Of a stretch of 64,000 nucleotides of DNA, positions 46,456-58,400 are shown piece after piece. Positions within the stretch are counted from its first letter, which is position 1, and each line of letters starts with the position of its first letter. The notes beneath the pieces were generated by a model that saw only the letters and a program-made list of their open reading frames with translations, was not told the DNA's origin and did no database searches. This DNA is from Aureococcus anophagefferens (lineage: Eukaryota; Sar; Pelagophyceae; Pelagomonadales; Pelagomonadaceae), in assembly GCF_000186865.1 (NCBI RefSeq), contig NW_008705608.1, positions 6,248-70,247 of the forward strand, given 5' to 3'. The position numbers and the translations under genes are program-made.

Positions 46456-48021
46456 CTAGACCGCGCGCGGGCTGCCCGCGGCGCGCTGGGCCGCCTGGGC
46501 CGTCATGCGGCCCAGGCTCAGCCGGTTGAACTGGGCGAGCGCGGGCGCGGACCGCGCGTTGCGGACGACGCGGAGCGGCGCCGTCGCGAGGCCGCGCGCC
46601 GTCGCCGCGGTGTCGCGGCGCACGTCCGTGACGTCGAAGAGCGTCGCCGCGGGCGAGAAGCCGTCGTTGGGCCGGGGCAGGCCCCGCGCGCGCGCGAGGC
46701 GCCGCTCCCGTTTTTGCTGCGCGTAGTAGTCGCCCCACGCGGCGAGCCACGAGGTCGACGGGTTCTCCGCGTCCTCCGGCGACTCGAGGCGCACGCGCGG
46801 GTACTGCGACGCCGGGAAGGCGTGCGCGTGGAGCAGCGCGAAGGCGAGCATCTCGACGCACATGAGCGTGCACTTGAGCGCGCCCAAAGCCGCGGTCGCG
46901 TCGTCCTGCGTCGCGCCGAACTTCGTCGCCAGCCCCGGCGAGCAGTAGAAGACCGCGTCGATGCCTAAATCCTGGAAGAAGGTCCCGAAGACCAGACCCT
47001 TGACGGCGACGAACTTGCCGTGGGGGTGGCAGGGCAACAGTAAATCGTGGGCCGCGTAGAAGAAGAGGCCCAGGCAGTAGATCGCGTGGTTCGCCGTGTT
47101 GAACGCGACAAAGTAGGCCCAGGAGCTCGGCGACGCGAGCGCGCCGCGGAGCGACGCCTCGTCGCGGTCCGCCGCGTCGTCGTCGTCGTAGTTGTTGTCG
47201 CCGCCGGCGAAGGCCGAAACAATATAAACCGCGGCGCACAGGGGCATGATCGTCGCGTAGAGCAGCACGCCGTAGCGGCACTGGCCCAGGAACTCGGGCG
47301 AATCCAGGCGCCAGGGGCTGCAGAACCAGCGGTACGGCGGGCACGGGTGCGGCACGGCCAGGTCCTCGTCGTCGTCGTCGTCGTCCGCCGACGAGTTTTT
47401 CGTGATACCCTCGCGCAGCACCTTCTCCGCCGCGCCCCCGTAGTGCACCTCCAAAAACGTGACCATGAAGTAGAAGAAGTTCAGCACCGTGTAGCTCTCG
47501 TAGCAGTCCCGCAGCGCGCCGGGCACGGCCGTCCACCGCCGGCACTCGCCGCAGCCCTGCTCGACCTCGAGCCACAGCACGAGCTCCGCGAGCGAACACA
47601 CCGCGTAGACGGGGACCATCCATAAAATTCTCGTGACGTAGACCTGCAGCACGGGCCGCCAGTAGTTGTTCACGTGCGTGTAGACCCCGTACAACGCCAC
47701 GGGCACGGCCGCGCCCGCGAAGGTCGCGGAGACGGGCAGCAGGTACGCGCGGCCTTCGGCGTCCGACACGGCCAGGGAGTAGATCATCGCCGGGAGTCCC
47801 AAAGCGAGCGCGAGCCCCGCGGAGCAGACGTAGATCCACCGCGTCACCATGAGGCCCACGGCGCGCCGCCGGCTCAGGACCGCGTAGAGCGCGTCGTCGT
47901 CTACCGACGGGCCTCGGGTGCGCCCGTCGAGCACGACCTCGTCGGCGCCCGTGAGCGGCTCGGTCAGGTTCGACTCGACGTTCAGGGGGTTTGTGGTGTC
48001 GCCGCTGGCGTCGTCGTCCAT
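46456..48021 (-). CDS. TMEM184/OST-alpha family transporter
   Basis: A 521-residue protein of the organic solute transporter alpha/TMEM184 family (DUF300), single exon. Seven TM segments can be traced from RWIYVCSAGLALALGLPAMI through the last in the CEMLAFALLHAHAF region. Family signatures: YVTRILWMVPVYAVCSLAEL, ALRDCYESYTVLNFFYFMV and KGLVFGTFFQDLGIDAVFY. An acidic loop (SSADDDDDDEDLA) and a second Asp-rich loop are local additions. Members move steroid-like solutes or act in membrane trafficking; the substrate here is unknown. Confidence 0.82.
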   Translation of the reverse strand: MDDDASGDTTNPLNVESNLTEPLTGADEVVLDGRTRGPSVDDDALYAVLSRRRAVGLMVTRWIYVCSAGLALALGLPAMIYSLAVSDAEGRAYLLPVSATFAGAAVPVALYGVYTHVNNYWRPVLQVYVTRILWMVPVYAVCSLAELVLWLEVEQGCGECRRWTAVPGALRDCYESYTVLNFFYFMVTFLEVHYGGAAEKVLREGITKNSSADDDDDDEDLAVPHPCPPYRWFCSPWRLDSPEFLGQCRYGVLLYATIMPLCAAVYIVSAFAGGDNNYDDDDAADRDEASLRGALASPSSWAYFVAFNTANHAIYCLGLFFYAAHDLLLPCHPHGKFVAVKGLVFGTFFQDLGIDAVFYCSPGLATKFGATQDDATAALGALKCTLMCVEMLAFALLHAHAFPASQYPRVRLESPEDAENPSTSWLAAWGDYYAQQKRERRLARARGLPRPNDGFSPAATLFDVTDVRRDTAATARGLATAPLRVVRNARSAPALAQFNRLSLGRMTAQAAQRAAGSPRAV

Positions 48022-48044
48022 GGTTCGGACGGCGCGGAAAAAGT

Positions 48045-48132
48045 GGTGCTCTTGGAGAGGCGGCGGTGAGCGCGGGCGTGAAGAATGCGGTGCTCTTGGA
48101 GAGGCGGCGGTGAGCGCGGGCGTGAAGAATGC
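48045..48132. repeat. 44-bp perfect tandem duplication
   Basis: Two exact copies beginning GGTGCTCTTGGAGAGGCGGC lie in the divergent promoter between the TMEM184-like and LRR/EF-hand genes. Period 44. Confidence 0.9.
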
Positions 48133-48298
48133 GGCGCAGGAGCTCGAGGCGGCCGCACTTGCAAAACTGCTCGATTGGCCTCAAGTTCCCGAAGCAGGTT
48201 TGGTTGAGCCATCAAAAGCGGCGTCCGGCGCGGCATGGGCAGCCCCAGCCGCACCGATGACGCCATGACTCGCAGCAGCGCGTAACTCCCACACACAC

Positions 48299-51200
48299 AT
48301 GAGCTCCAAGGTCTTCGACCGGGACCACGTGCACCGCGGGTCCGTGACGGCCCTCAACTTCGCCCAGGGCCTGAGCCTCAAGCGCGCGTCCATCAACGCC
48401 GGGGCCGTGTCGGCGAAGCTGCCGGCGGCCGTGCGCTCCGTCGAGGACCTGCTCCGGCGCAACGCCGACGCGAAGCGCATCCTGAGCGGCGAGAAGCCGT
48501 TGGAGAAGCGCAGCGCCTGGCACCGGGTCCGCGACGCGACGGAGGTCGGAATCCCCGACGTGCACACGCACCGCATCGGCGGCGCGGTCGACGACGCGGA
48601 CATCGACCGGAACCGCTGGAGCGCGTCGCTTCGACTGCGGCGCCACCCGGAGACCGTGAGCAGCGTCGCGTCGCAGCTCCAGTTCCGCGAGAACCTGCGG
48701 AAAGGCAGGTGCCGCGCGTCGGAGTCGCGCGCCAAGTTCGAGGAAAAGTTCGACGCGTTCAAACGACAGGGACCGACGAAAACAACGCGGCCCCACGGCG
48801 CGGCGTTCCGCAACGAGTTCCAGATGCTCGGCGACGACGTGGCGACGACGTCGACCGTCGTGGAGGTCCGGGAGCGCGAGGACCCGGAGCCCGAGCCCGA
48901 CCGGCACCGGAGGCGCAAGTCGCGGCCGTCGACGGCGCCGCGCGCGGGGCGCCGCGCCTTCGTGGAGGAGCCGCGGTCGGCCTTCGACACGTCGGCGCCC
49001 GCCGAGCGGCCCACGTCCGCGCCGGCGGTCCGGGGCCCGCGGACGCTGGAGGCCGCGACGTCGAGCGGCGACGTCCAACGGCTCAACTACTTCGGGCAGC
49101 AGGCGAAGCGCGAGTTCTTCGACCTCTACAAGTCCATGGCGCGCCAGGCCGAGATCGTCGACGACGTCGGCGCGCGCGTCGCCGGCGAGGAGCGCGCGCG
49201 GCTCGCGGCCTGGTCCGACGACGACGACGACGTCGACGACGAGGCCAGCAAGTCCGGGTCGTCCTGCGCATCATCAAAAATCCCGGCGCCGGAGGCGGCG
49301 ACGGGCGTGAGCGACCCGAGCCACAGCCCGCGGCACCGCTTTGCGCGGGGCATCGCGGCGATGATGAAGCGGTTGCGGCGGCCCGGCGCGACCGGCGGCG
49401 ACCCGTTCTGCCTGCCGGAGCCTCTGTTCGTACGTCGAGCCGCCTCCGACGGTTTGGATCTCGCGCACCGCGCCTACGGCGACGACCTGGCCATCCTGTT
49501 GGCGGACATGATCACGGAGCTGCCCGCGCTCAGGCGGCTCAACGTGCGCGGCAACCGGCTGTCGGACGCGGGCATCGCGGCGATTCTGGGCGCGGTCTGC
49601 GGCGGCGGCAGCCACCTCCGGGCGCTGGACCTGTCGCAGAACGTGCTCGACGGCGCCGCCATCGACTCGCTGGCGCGGTTCCTCGAGACGGAGGCCTGCG
49701 CGCTCGAGGAGCTCCACCTGGACGGCGCGGACGTCGACGACGGCGAGATCCGCGACCTCGTGCGCGCGGTCGCGAAGAACGCCACTTTGAAAACCCTCGC
49801 GCTGTCGGGCAATTTCTTGGGCGGCGCCGCGGAGAAGCTCGCGAACTGCGCGCCCGAGGACCGCGGCGCCTACGCGGTAGCCAAGGCTCTACGGACGAAC
49901 GCGACGCTGACGAAGCTGGACCTGTCGTGGAACCAGCTGGGAGCGCAGTCCGGGTCATTGATCGGCGGCGCGCTCATGAAGAACCGGAGTTTGGCCTGGT
50001 TCTCGCTGGCCTTCAACTGCATCGGCGACGCGGGCGCGATGGCCTTGGGAAGAGCGCTCGACGCGAACGGCACGATCCAGCATTTGGACGTGTCTTCCAA
50101 CGGGATTCGGAACCGGGGCGCCCAGGTCATCGCCGAGGGGCTCCGGGACAACCTGCGGCTGACGCGCCTCGACATGAGCGGCAACCCCGTCGGGGCTCTG
50201 GGAGGGCGGGCGCTGCTCGCGTCGCTCAACTACGCGCGGCGCCCGCGCCACATCGAGCTCGGCGGCTGCGAGCTCTCCGGCGACGACCGCGCGCCGGGCC
50301 GCTTCAACCCGGCGACGCCCCAGGGCCACTACGACCTGGACCTCGACGACCCCTTCCAGTGGATGGTCGCGAAGCAGCTGATCTGGCTCAGCGTCACGCG
50401 CGCGGGGGCCAAGTTCCGGAGCCTCGTGGAAATCGACGCGTCGTCCGGAGGGAAGCCTACAAAGCGCAGCGTCACGCTCGTGTCGCGGACGCCGGAGGCC
50501 GACAAGCCGGGCGCCATCGGCTGGGAGCCCGGGAAGAAGGTCGAGGGCCCGAAGGCGCCGATCTCTCGGGAAGTGTCCGCGAAGATCCGGAACCGGATTC
50601 GAGCATCTTTAGTCGGCGAGTCCGTCGAGTCCATCGTCGACAAGTTCGACGACGACAACTCGGGCACGCTCGACGCGTCGGAGCTCACGGAGCTCATGCG
50701 CCGCGTGTTCCGCATCGCGCCCGCGGAGGTGAGCGACGCGGACATCCGGAAGCTGCTCGACGCGCTCGACGAGGACGCGTCGGGCACGATCTCCACGGCG
50801 GAGTTCGCCGAGTTCGTGGACAAGGGCGACGCGGCGTTCTTCGTCAAGAGCCCGAAGAAGGCCAAGCCCGCGGGCTTCCACGCGATCGTCCGCCAGCAGT
50901 CCGTGAAGCTCCAGGTCGACGACGGGAAGATGACCAAGGCCGCGGCCCTGCTCCAGGCGCGCCTGCGCGGCTTCTTCGGCCGCGTCGACGCCGTCCAGAA
51001 GTTCGAGGCCGGCGTCACGGACGCGCGGACGTCGTCGGTTGCAAGGGCTTTGATCGTCGCCGACTACGCGGGCGTCCGCGAGTCGGCCGCGGGCGGCACG
51101 GCGGCGAATTTGTTGAAGGTGACGCGGGCGCTGCGCACGCGCATCGCGTCGAAGGCGTCCGTGGAGCACGCGCGCTTCAAGATGAAGAGCGTCATGGCCG

Positions 51201-54200
51201 CGACGACGTCGCGCCAGGTCCGGTTGTCCATCGCGCGGCTGGAGCCGTTGGATTCAGAGACGGGCCGGCCCTACAAGCTCCCGACGGGGCCCAAGGCGCG
51301 CCTCCAGTGCCACCTCACGGCCGCGACGATGCCGCCGAGCGAGCTGTCCGTGCAGAACGCGACGGGCATCGCGGCGATGGAGCGGCTCATCCTGAGCCCC
51401 CAGGTCGGCGACCGCATCGCCCTCGTGCGCCTCGCGGCCGTGGACCTGCGGATTTTCGCCATGCAGCTCCAGCATTTCCTCGACCGGCTCATGCAGAGCG
51501 CGCGGCCGCTCGACGGCGGCGAGATCGTCGACTTCTTCGTGTGCCTGCTGCCGCGCGTCGTCGACGTCCACTCCGTGGCGGGCCTCGTGCAGCGGAACCT
51601 GAGCGAGGCGCAGACGGCCCACCTCTGGGCGAAGCTCGGCCCGGCCATGCCCGTCTTCGCCGGGGCCGTCGCCGCGCGCCACGACTTCGACCTCACGCAG
51701 CCGCTGCACCGCGCGGCGCTCTGCAAGCTCGTCCAGATGGACCAGATCTTCGTCGCGCAGCAGCGGGGCCACTTCGGCGACGACGGCGGCGGCCTGACCT
51801 TTTCCGTGTCGGCGAGCGCGGGCGGCGACCTGTCGCAGCTCTATCGGGGCGGCACCTCCCAGAACTCGGACTACCGCGGCTTCCGCAACGCGACGTTGAA
51901 CGGCGACCCCATCTCCGCCGCGGAGATCGAGGCGCTCACGGCGACCTTCGGCGACGCGGGCGCCGACGCGCCGACGCTCAAGGGCAAGGCCCAGCTCAAG
52001 TGCGACTACGCGGGCTTCCTCCGCGCGCCGATGGACGCCGCGCCCGTCAGGGCAGGACAAAGGTGATTCAACGTCGCTTCAACGTGAGTGTTCCGCGCGC
52101 GCGCGTTCCGGGAAAAGCATCCACGCTTCGAGACCGTTCCGAGAGATGATCGCTCGTCCAAAAATCAGCCGAAACGAGTGGAAAATGGCCGAGAGAGGAG
52201 CCTTTGAAGTTGGGAATTTCGCACTCTTGTCCTGCCCAGGCGCCCGTGAGCGGCCTCAAGCTCAACATGCTCCTCTTCAAGAGCGGGTTGCGCTACTCGG
52301 CGACCTACGTCGAGAAGCACCCGGCCGTCGGGCGCCTCGTGCCCGACGTGCTCTTCGCCAAAACCGTCGCGGAGCAGCTGCAAAGCGACGCGAAGCAGCT
52401 CGTCACGGCCGAGTCGCCGGCGGCGGAGCGCATCCGCCGCGCGTCCTACGGCACGGCCGGCGGTGGCGCCGGCCGGCCCAAGGACCGGGACCTCGCCGGC
52501 TCCTTCAGGGCGCCGGAGGCCGCGGACGCGGACGGCTTCAAGGCCTGGCTCGACAAGCGGCGCGTGCCCGCGAAGACGTGGCCGCGGGGCGAGCTCGACG
52601 CGGCGCTGCGCCAGCTCAAGGCCCGCGAGGCGCACTGGGCCTGCGACCTCGTGCCCGCGCTGACGGGCCGCAAGAAAAAGAGGCCGCACGTCAAACGGAC
52701 GATCCACGTCGTCCGCGCGCGCATCTCCCACTTCCTCGAGGAGAAGGTGCTCATCTGGCGGCCGCCCTTCAAGGGGTCGGGCTTCGCCTCCCTCGTGCGG
52801 AAGAACGCGGCTTTGGACTCCATGTCGCGGGCGAACTCGACGCCGGCGTCGAGTTCGCCGCGGGCGCGCCACGACCTGTGTGCAAATCAACCAGTGAGCT
52901 GGGACGTCGGGGCCAAACTTGAGAATTCTCTAGCTCGGTCAATTCGACGTCGATTCGGCTGATTTTTGGACGGATCGATTGCTCTCGGCGTGTTCTCGAA
53001 GCACAGCCGAAGAACTTGTGCCGAACTGTTCGATTACGCGCACATTGAAGTCGGGTTGAAAATTTGATTTCCACACAGGCCACGACGACTTCGCCGCGGG
53101 CTTCGAGAAGGGCCGCGCGTCGCTGCCGCTGGGCCTGGAGACGCGGGCGCGCGACGACGAGGAGGCGGCGCCGCCGAACCCGAAATTCGAGATCCGGACG
53201 GCCGAGGACCCGCTGCTGAACCGCGCGGCCCAACGGGTCGCGGGGTCGCTGCGGAAGCGCGTCTCCGCGGCGCTCCGCAAGGGCGAGCTGCCGCTCGTGG
53301 AGTCGTTCGTCACCAGCGACATCCGCGTCGACGAGGAGGGGTCCGTGCTGCTCTCGCCGGCAAATACGGCCGCGCGGTCGGTGTTGCGTGCGCTCAAGCA
53401 GCGGCTCCGGGGCTCCGCGGCCGTCGCCGCCTTGACGGAGAGCGATTTGAGGTGCGTGCTGCGCACGCGGCGCAAGACGGCCTTCGCCTACACGAAGCCG
53501 CGGACGCTCCCCCACGCGGAGACGCAGTGCTACGTGTATTATTTCGAGGTCTACGTCCACGGCCTGCCCGACGCGCTGCCGCCGATGAACCTCGAGCGGG
53601 GCCAGTGCGTCTGGCTGCCCGCGGACGAGGCCGAGGACGTGCCCACGGAGCCCGAGTCCGTGGGCAAGATGGTGCTGAATTTCCGCACGAAGACGTCGGC
53701 GCTGTTCTTCACGTGCCGGCAGGCGCGCCACATCGCCGACTGCTTTTTGGAGTTGGTGTCGCCCGCGAACGAGGCCGACGCGCCGAATCTGGCGCCCGCG
53801 GCGGAGCAGGCGCGGTCCCTGGCGCCGGCGACCAAGGCCAAAGACGCCAGACTAAGACGCGGCTCCGCGGCGCCGTCCATGGCGGACCTGATGGACGCGA
53901 AGGTCACGCCCACGAAAGCCAAGATGAAGCAGAAGCGGAAGGACTTCGACGAGGCCCAGGACGCGGAGAACGCGTCGACGGCGGGGTCGCGCAACGGCGC
54001 GGACCGGGAGCGGCGGAAGAACGTCTTCGGCGACAAGAAGAAGCGGCGGGGCGACCTGAAATTAGGCGGCGAGGCCGCGGGCGCCGCCGTCGCGCTGGCC
54101 ATCGCCAAGGGCCACGGCGACGACCGGCAGCGGCGCGGCGCCGTCGTCGCCGACGCCGTGGAGATCCTGCCGAACCACCACTACCTCATGGACCTCTTCG

Positions 54201-54814
54201 TGCACCTGCTTTCCCGCGTCGTCGACCCGGAGAACTTCTACTGGAATTGCATGGCGCGGCTCCCGAAGCACCTCCACTACCGGTTCCTGGAGCGCGTGGG
54301 CTGGCTCAACGTGCTCGACGCCATGAACCCGCACACGCACTTCGAACTGGACTTTAAACACCTGGACCACTGGAAGGTGGGCCACGTGCTCACGCAACTG
54401 GCGGCGACGGAGGACGGCGTCAACTTCATCAACGCCAAGTTCCAGCGCGACGCGGAGACGCCGCCGATCCCCGGCTGGGACCTGCCGACGACCTGGGACG
54501 TGAAGCGCTACAAGGGCAATCTACAAAAAGGCGTGCCCCACGCGGGCCTCCTGTCCGTGGACTACACGTGTTTGCCGGAAAACGAGCAGCTCGACGAGCG
54601 CGACGACCTCGCGAAGCGCTTCACGCTCGCGGGCGTGCCCCGGCCGGAGACGGACCCCGTCGAGGCCGCGGCGACGGCGCCGCGCAAGCCCGGCGCGCGC
54701 GGCAAGGACCGCGACGTCGCCCTGGGCATGACGGACGCGCGGCCCGCGCGGCACGTGCCGGGCCTGCTGCCGCGCCAGTCGTCGACGAGCCGCGGGCACC
54801 TCGTGCCGAGTTAA
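48299..54814 (+). CDS. Giant LRR / EF-hand protein, hypothetical
   Basis: Three exons (introns 52040-52239 and 52868-53078), 6105 nt, 2034 residues. The N-terminal 390 residues are charged and low-complexity. Ribonuclease-inhibitor-type LRRs follow (about 395-660: LRRLNVRGNRLSDAGIAAIL, LTKLDLSWNQLGAQSG, IQHLDVSSNGIRNRG). Two EF-hands come at about 775-850, with intact loops DDDNSGTLDASE and DEDASGTISTAE. The long C-terminal region has an IQ-like helix (LLQARLRGFFGR) and blocks without known domains (FVCLLPRVVDVHSVAGLVQ, HHYLMDLFVHLLSRVVDPEN). Calcium-responsive scaffolding is the inference; such architecture is common in ciliary proteins. The introners fall in the uncharacterised C-terminal third. 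Confidence 0.75.
52040..52239 (-). mobile_element. Introner family B (intron, 200 bp)
   Basis: Perfect duplication GCGCCCGT. Ends CAGGGCAGGACAAAGGTG and CTCTTGTCCTGCCCAG. GC donor; antisense; restores DAAPVSGLKLN. Confidence 0.93.
52868..53078 (+). mobile_element. Introner family A (intron, 211 bp)
   Basis: Perfect duplication GCCACGAC. GC donor, CCACACAG acceptor; sense; restores RARHDDFAAGF. The left end is CTGTGTGCAAATCAA whereas the right end is TTGATTTCCACACAG, so one repeat carries a G-to-C change. Confidence 0.93.
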
Positions 54815-54837
54815 GTAGGCGCGTTTAGAGAGTCGGC

Positions 54838-55341
54838 TCACTCCGCGTGGGCCGACGCCTCGGCCTCCGCGCGCGCGTCCTCGCGCGCCTTCTTGCACGC
54901 GTCGTAGGCGGCCTTGCACTGCTCCTCGACCTCCTTGGCCTCGGCGGCGAGGCGCTCGGCCTCCTTGCACTTCTCCGTGACCGTCTCGCGGTCCTTGCGC
55001 TCGATGGCCGCGAGCGCCTCCTGGCTCGCCTTTTGCGCGAGGCCGCTCAGGCGCTCCGCCTCGAGCGCGCACTTCTGGGCCTCGGCGGCCTTCTCCTCGA
55101 TGAGCTCGACCATCTTGAGGCTCATGCCCTGGCTCAGGTCCGGCCGCGGGTCCTTGGCGAGGTAGGGCGACACGGGGCTCCAGTTCCGCCACGAGCTCGG
55201 GTCCGCCGCGGAGTCGCCTGCGGAGCGGTTCGAATCGTGCGCGCTTCGAGGCGGCGGGCGGGTCGCGGCGCGCGGGGCTTCGGGATGGCGCGGTTCGGCG
55301 GGAGCGTGCGCGTGGTTTTGTGGCCTACCTGCATTCGCCAT
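54838..55341 (-). CDS. Coiled-coil protein, hypothetical
   Basis: A 167-residue protein from ATG 55341. After a Pro/His-rich start comes SWRNWSPVSPYLAKDPRP and then a continuous coiled coil to the end (LIEEKAAEAQKCALEAERLS, CKEAERLAAEAKEVEEQCKA), with four regularly spaced Cys. No family recognised. A GT donor follows the fifth codon (GCAG/GTAGG), so an alternative first exon is possible. The THADA gene starts 154 bp upstream on the other strand. Confidence 0.55.
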   Translation of the reverse strand: MANAGRPQNHAHAPAEPRHPEAPRAATRPPPRSAHDSNRSAGDSAADPSSWRNWSPVSPYLAKDPRPDLSQGMSLKMVELIEEKAAEAQKCALEAERLSGLAQKASQEALAAIERKDRETVTEKCKEAERLAAEAKEVEEQCKAAYDACKKAREDARAEAEASAHAE

Positions 55342-55495
55342 CGTTTCGAGCGGCCGGTATCGGGCGGTCGGCGCGCGAAGTTGGCCAGCGATGCCGAGAT
55401 CTGTTGCCACAAAAAGTCAAGCAGCCAATGATGAGTCGGCGAGCGGCATGGGAAGCGCTTTTGCGCACAGATAGATCGCTGCACAGAGAAGCGCG

Positions 55496-58400
55496 ATGAC
55501 GGCCACGAAAGTCAAGGGCCGCAAACCGACGAAACCGCCCGCGGGCCCGCCGGAGCTGCCGCCGCACCTCTTCGAGCTAAGAGACGAGGAGCTGCTCGCG
55601 GCCCTCGAGGTCGAGAGCGACGGCGTCGTCGTGCGCTGCATCGCGGAGCGCCGGAACGACGGCCCCGCGCAGTTCCGCTGCGCGGGCGCGAGCGAGACCT
55701 TCGAGAGCGGCGCGAAGGTGCTGCTCGCGCGCGTCGTCGCCGGCGGCGGCGACCATCAGACGCTCCTGGCGGCGCTGCGCCTCGCGCGCGGCCACACGGG
55801 CGGCGCGGACGGCGCGCTCCTGGAGAGCGCCGTGCGCGGCGTCCTGCGCGCGAGCGGCCGCGGCGACGTGCTGCAGCTCGCCGCGCGGTGCCTCGCGGGC
55901 GACGGCGCCTGGCGCGACGCGTCGCTGCCGCCGCGCGCGCGCGTCGCCGCGGCCGCGGCGGCCGCGGCGTCGGCGCCGGAGGTGGAGGATGTGGCGCGCG
56001 TGCTCGTGGCCGCCGCGCGGTCGCCGGACGAGGACGCGCGGCGCGAGGCGCAGCGGGGCATGAAAGTACTCGCGGCCGCGGCCGCGAAGCCGCCCCTTCG
56101 CGCCGGCGCCGCCGCGGCGCTGCGCTCCTGCGCCGAGGCGTCGCTCTGGCAGCTCCGCCAGCCCGCCGCGCGGTTGTGCGTTCCGCCGGCGTCCTCGTTC
56201 CCTTTTTTCGCGCGACGCGTTGCCCCTCACCCGTAGCGGCGCCAGGCTCTTCGCGGCAGCCAAGGCCGCCTTCGAGGCCGCCGTCGAGGCGTCGCGCGCG
56301 CTCGGCGTCGACCTCGCCTGGGTCCAGGCCGCGGCGGCGGCGCCCGGCGGCTGCTTCCGCGGCCGCTGCGCGGCGCTCGAGGCCGCCGCGGGCCTCGGCC
56401 TCGTCTCGGAGCGCGCGGATTTGTGGCGCGCCGTCGTGCTCCCGGGCGTCGCCGGCGACGCCGGCGCGGCGCGCGCGGCGTCGTCCCTCGCCGTCGCGCT
56501 CGCGAGGAGCCGCGGCGGCCTCGCGGCGAGCGGCGGCGCGGCCTTCCTCGCTGATTGCTTGGCTTCCGGCGACGCGGCGACGCGCGACGGCGCGGCGGAG
56601 CGCCTCGGCCCGGAGCTGCTGCGGAGCGAGCCCGGCGCCGTCGCCGCCCTCGGACACGCGCTCGGCGACAATGTGGGCGCGCGGGTCCTCGCCTGCCGCG
56701 CGGCGGCCGTCGCGTACAAGACCTTCGACGGACGCGCGCTGCTCGACGACGCCGCGCTGGCCGCGGCGCTCGACGCCGCGGACGACGACGTGCGCGTCGG
56801 CGCGCTCGGCGTCTTCGAGCACCGCGCGGTCTGCGGCGAGCGCTTCGACGCGCTCGCGGACCGCCTCGCGGCGTCGTTCCGCGACGCCGCGCTGCGGCCC
56901 GCGGTCGTCGCCGCGGCCCGGCGCCTCGCGCGGCGCCGCGACGCGGCGCCCAAGTGGCGCCCCGCCGCCGCGGCCCTGGCGGACCGGGCCGTGGGCGCCC
57001 TCGGCGACCGCGCCGCCGAGCACGCGGCCGTCGCGGGCGGAACCCCCGCGTCCTTTCGCGCGAATCGCCTTCCGATGCGTCCGCCGCAGGTCCTCGAGGA
57101 GCTCGAGAGCTCGGCGCCGCTCGAGCACGCGCACGCGGCGGCGCTGGCGCACGCGCTCCTGACGTCGACGTGGGACCGCACGCGCGACGCGGCCTTTTCG
57201 CTGCTGAAGCGCGCGCCGCGGCTGCCGGATGCGGTCGCGGCCGCGGCCGAGGAGGCCGGGGGCCCCACGGGCGACTTGCGCGCCGACGACGCGGCGGCCA
57301 AGTGCGTCGCCCTCGCCGCCCTGCGCCAGGGCCGCGCGGGGCTCTTCCGGCGGCTCATCCACGACGACGCGCAGCCCGCGGCTCTCGCGCTCCTCAGGGC
57401 AGCAAAAGGGTGCGAAATTCCCAACTTCAAAGGCTCATATCTCGGCCGGTTTCCACTCGTTTTGGCTGATTTTTGGACGAGCGATCATCTCTCGGAACGG
57501 TCTCGAAGCGTGGGCGCTTTTTCCGGAACGCGCGCGCGCGGAACACTCACGTTGAAGCGACGTTGAATCACCCTTTTGCTGCCCAGGCGCTCCTCGTCGG
57601 CGACGGCTTCGGAGGCGCGGACGAGATCGACGCCCTGGGCGCCATCGCGACGAAACGCCTCGCGGCCTTCGGGGCCGCCCTCCCGCGCGAGGACGCCGAG
57701 GGCGCCGACGACGACGACGAGGACGCGGTGGACCGGGGCGCGTGGCACGGGACGCGCGCGGCGTGTGCCCTCGCGGCCGCCGTCGCGCGGCGCGCGGAGA
57801 CCCCCGCGGGCGTCCTGGAGCGCCTCGGCGACGCTCTGCTGGACCGCGTCCTGCTCCACACGCGCCACAGCGGCGCCATCGCCGCGGCCCAGGCCGCGCT
57901 GACGTCCGCGGCGACGGCGTTGCTCGTCGGAAGCAACGCCGACGCGGACGCGGACGCGGACGCGGACGCCGCGTTCGAGCCGAGGTGCACGGCCAACGTG
58001 GACACCGCGGCGCCGGAGTTCCTCGCCGGGGCCGCGCGGGCGCAGGCGGAGCGCCTGGCAAGCGGCTTCGCGGCGGACGGCGCGCCGGGCGGCGCGTATT
58101 CCGAGCGCGCGCCGCCCCCCGGGATGCGCTTCGCGGGCTACGCCAAGGGGGCGACGGGCATCGTCTGGGCGCCCGCCGACGGCGGGGGTCGACGCCGCGG
58201 CGGCGCCGCCGTCGTCGCGCGCTGGCTCGACGCCGCGCTCGCCGCCGTCGCGGCGCCGTCGGACACGCGCTGCGTGCTGCGCCGCTCGTCGGGCCTCGGC
58301 GGCGTCTTCGTCGCGCTCCTGGCCGCGGAGAAGGACTGCGACCGCGACGCGTCCGCGTTGGCGGCGCGCGCGGTCGCCGAGCTCCTGGAGCGATCGGCGT

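Noticed and set aside
55200..55240. GGTTCGAATC resembling a tRNA T-loop
   Set aside because: No acceptor stem or anticodon arm can be folded around it, and it lies in the 5' part of a coding frame on the minus strand.
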